Source of the DNA: Ruegeria atlantica
Lineage (GTDB): Bacteria > Pseudomonadota > Alphaproteobacteria > Rhodobacterales > Rhodobacteraceae
Length of the DNA: 64,000 nucleotides
Direction of reading: 5' to 3'
NCBI RefSeq assembly: GCF_013032455.1
Contig: NZ_WQCF01000012.1
Span: 36,817-100,816 of the forward strand
Shown one piece after another: positions 63,930-64,000 of the stretch. Positions within the stretch are counted from its first letter, which is position 1. Each line of letters starts with the position of its first letter. Position numbers and translations under genes: made by a program. The notes beneath the pieces were generated by a model. That model made no database searches, was not told the origin of the DNA, and worked only from the letters and a program-made list of their open reading frames with translations.

Positions 63930-64000
63930 TCAGCCCAGTTTCTCGGTCAGTTCCGGCACGGCCTGGAACAGGTCGGCGACCAGTCCGAAGTCGGCGACCT
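63930..64000 (-). CDS. etfA: electron transfer flavoprotein alpha subunit (C-terminal end only)
   Basis: The last 23 residues are visible: VADFGLVADLFQAVPELTEK followed by LG and stop. This is the standard EtfA C terminus. EtfA/B carry electrons from acyl-CoA dehydrogenases (including Mcd) to the respiratory chain. The gene runs off the right edge and probably leads into the 3-hydroxybutyryl-CoA dehydrogenase gene region, though the DUF6473 gene lies between on the other strand. Confidence 0.85.
   Translation of the reverse strand, partial: VADFGLVADLFQAVPELTEKLG

Noticed and set aside
1..64000. Mobile elements, CRISPR, toxin-antitoxin or defence island
   Set aside because: Read on both strands; no transposase, integrase, repeat-spacer array or known defence gene was recognised, and gene order is that of a core chromosome.

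Overview
The window is an ordinary-looking, high-GC chromosomal stretch from an alphaproteobacterium of the Rhodobacterales, most likely the Roseobacter group (Ruegeria/Silicibacter-like). The evidence is the split ATP synthase with an isolated F0 cluster (atpI-B-E-X-F), the pckA/chvI-chvG/hprK-rapZ-EIIA-HPr block, the pdxJ-MDR-acpS-lepB-rnc-era-DUF1491-recO run, a short HprK made of the kinase core only, and a probable methylsuccinyl-CoA dehydrogenase of the ethylmalonyl-CoA pathway. I see no insertion sequence, prophage, CRISPR array, rRNA or recognisable tRNA gene.

Layout. 1-7.1 kb, minus strand: a long translation-related operon reads ffh, GNAT acetyltransferase, chorismate mutase, rpsP, bluB, a 49-residue membrane ORF, rimM, a sulfotransferase-like gene and trmD, with rplS beyond. 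A GH25 lysozyme gene sits on the opposite strand between trmD and rplS. 7.2-12.6 kb: small accessory genes (tRNA editing protein, Asp/Glu racemase, azoR with a divergent LysR gene and its linked DMT exporter, a universal stress protein behind an FNR-type box, an ArsR regulator). 12.8-15.4 kb: the ATP synthase F0 genes. 15.4-18.1 kb: a YdjM-like membrane protein, a GntR regulator and an aminotransferase. 18.1-23.1 kb: smc between two small exported proteins, then a thioesterase. 23.3-29.9 kb: a lone TadG-like von Willebrand protein, a lytic transglycosylase, cobD-cobC, a divergent single-domain receiver and a glutathionyl-hydroquinone reductase.

30-42 kb: a PatB-type lyase; def, a degenerate def-like paralogue and fmt in one operon; a ureohydrolase; a minus-strand run of TRIC channel, rnhA, methyltransferase, DUF3429 and ispH; a NYN-domain protein; folK; rpoZ-rsh. 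42-49.6 kb: DUF2062, pdxJ, quinone reductase, acpS, lepB, rnc, era, DUF1491 and recO, so vitamin B6, lipid carrier, secretion and RNA processing genes are strung together. 49.5-54.2 kb: META-domain and cysteine-peptidase-like envelope proteins, mcd, a TauE-type permease and a small winged-helix protein. 54.3-61 kb: a candidate small RNA, pckA, and the ChvI/ChvG envelope-stress system with the regulatory phosphotransferase proteins. 61-64 kb: an acyltransferase, 3-hydroxybutyryl-CoA dehydrogenase, a DUF6473 protein and the end of etfA.

The most interesting items are regulatory or atypical versions of known parts, not a new multi-gene system. They are a promoter-plus-terminator small RNA candidate at about 54.3 kb, an exact CtrA-type site before an atypical receiver gene, an inactive-looking peptide deformylase paralogue, a racemase lacking its first catalytic cysteine, several well-formed operator-like palindromes, and two copies of a dispersed hairpin repeat. 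I found no convincing undescribed defence or biosynthetic system.
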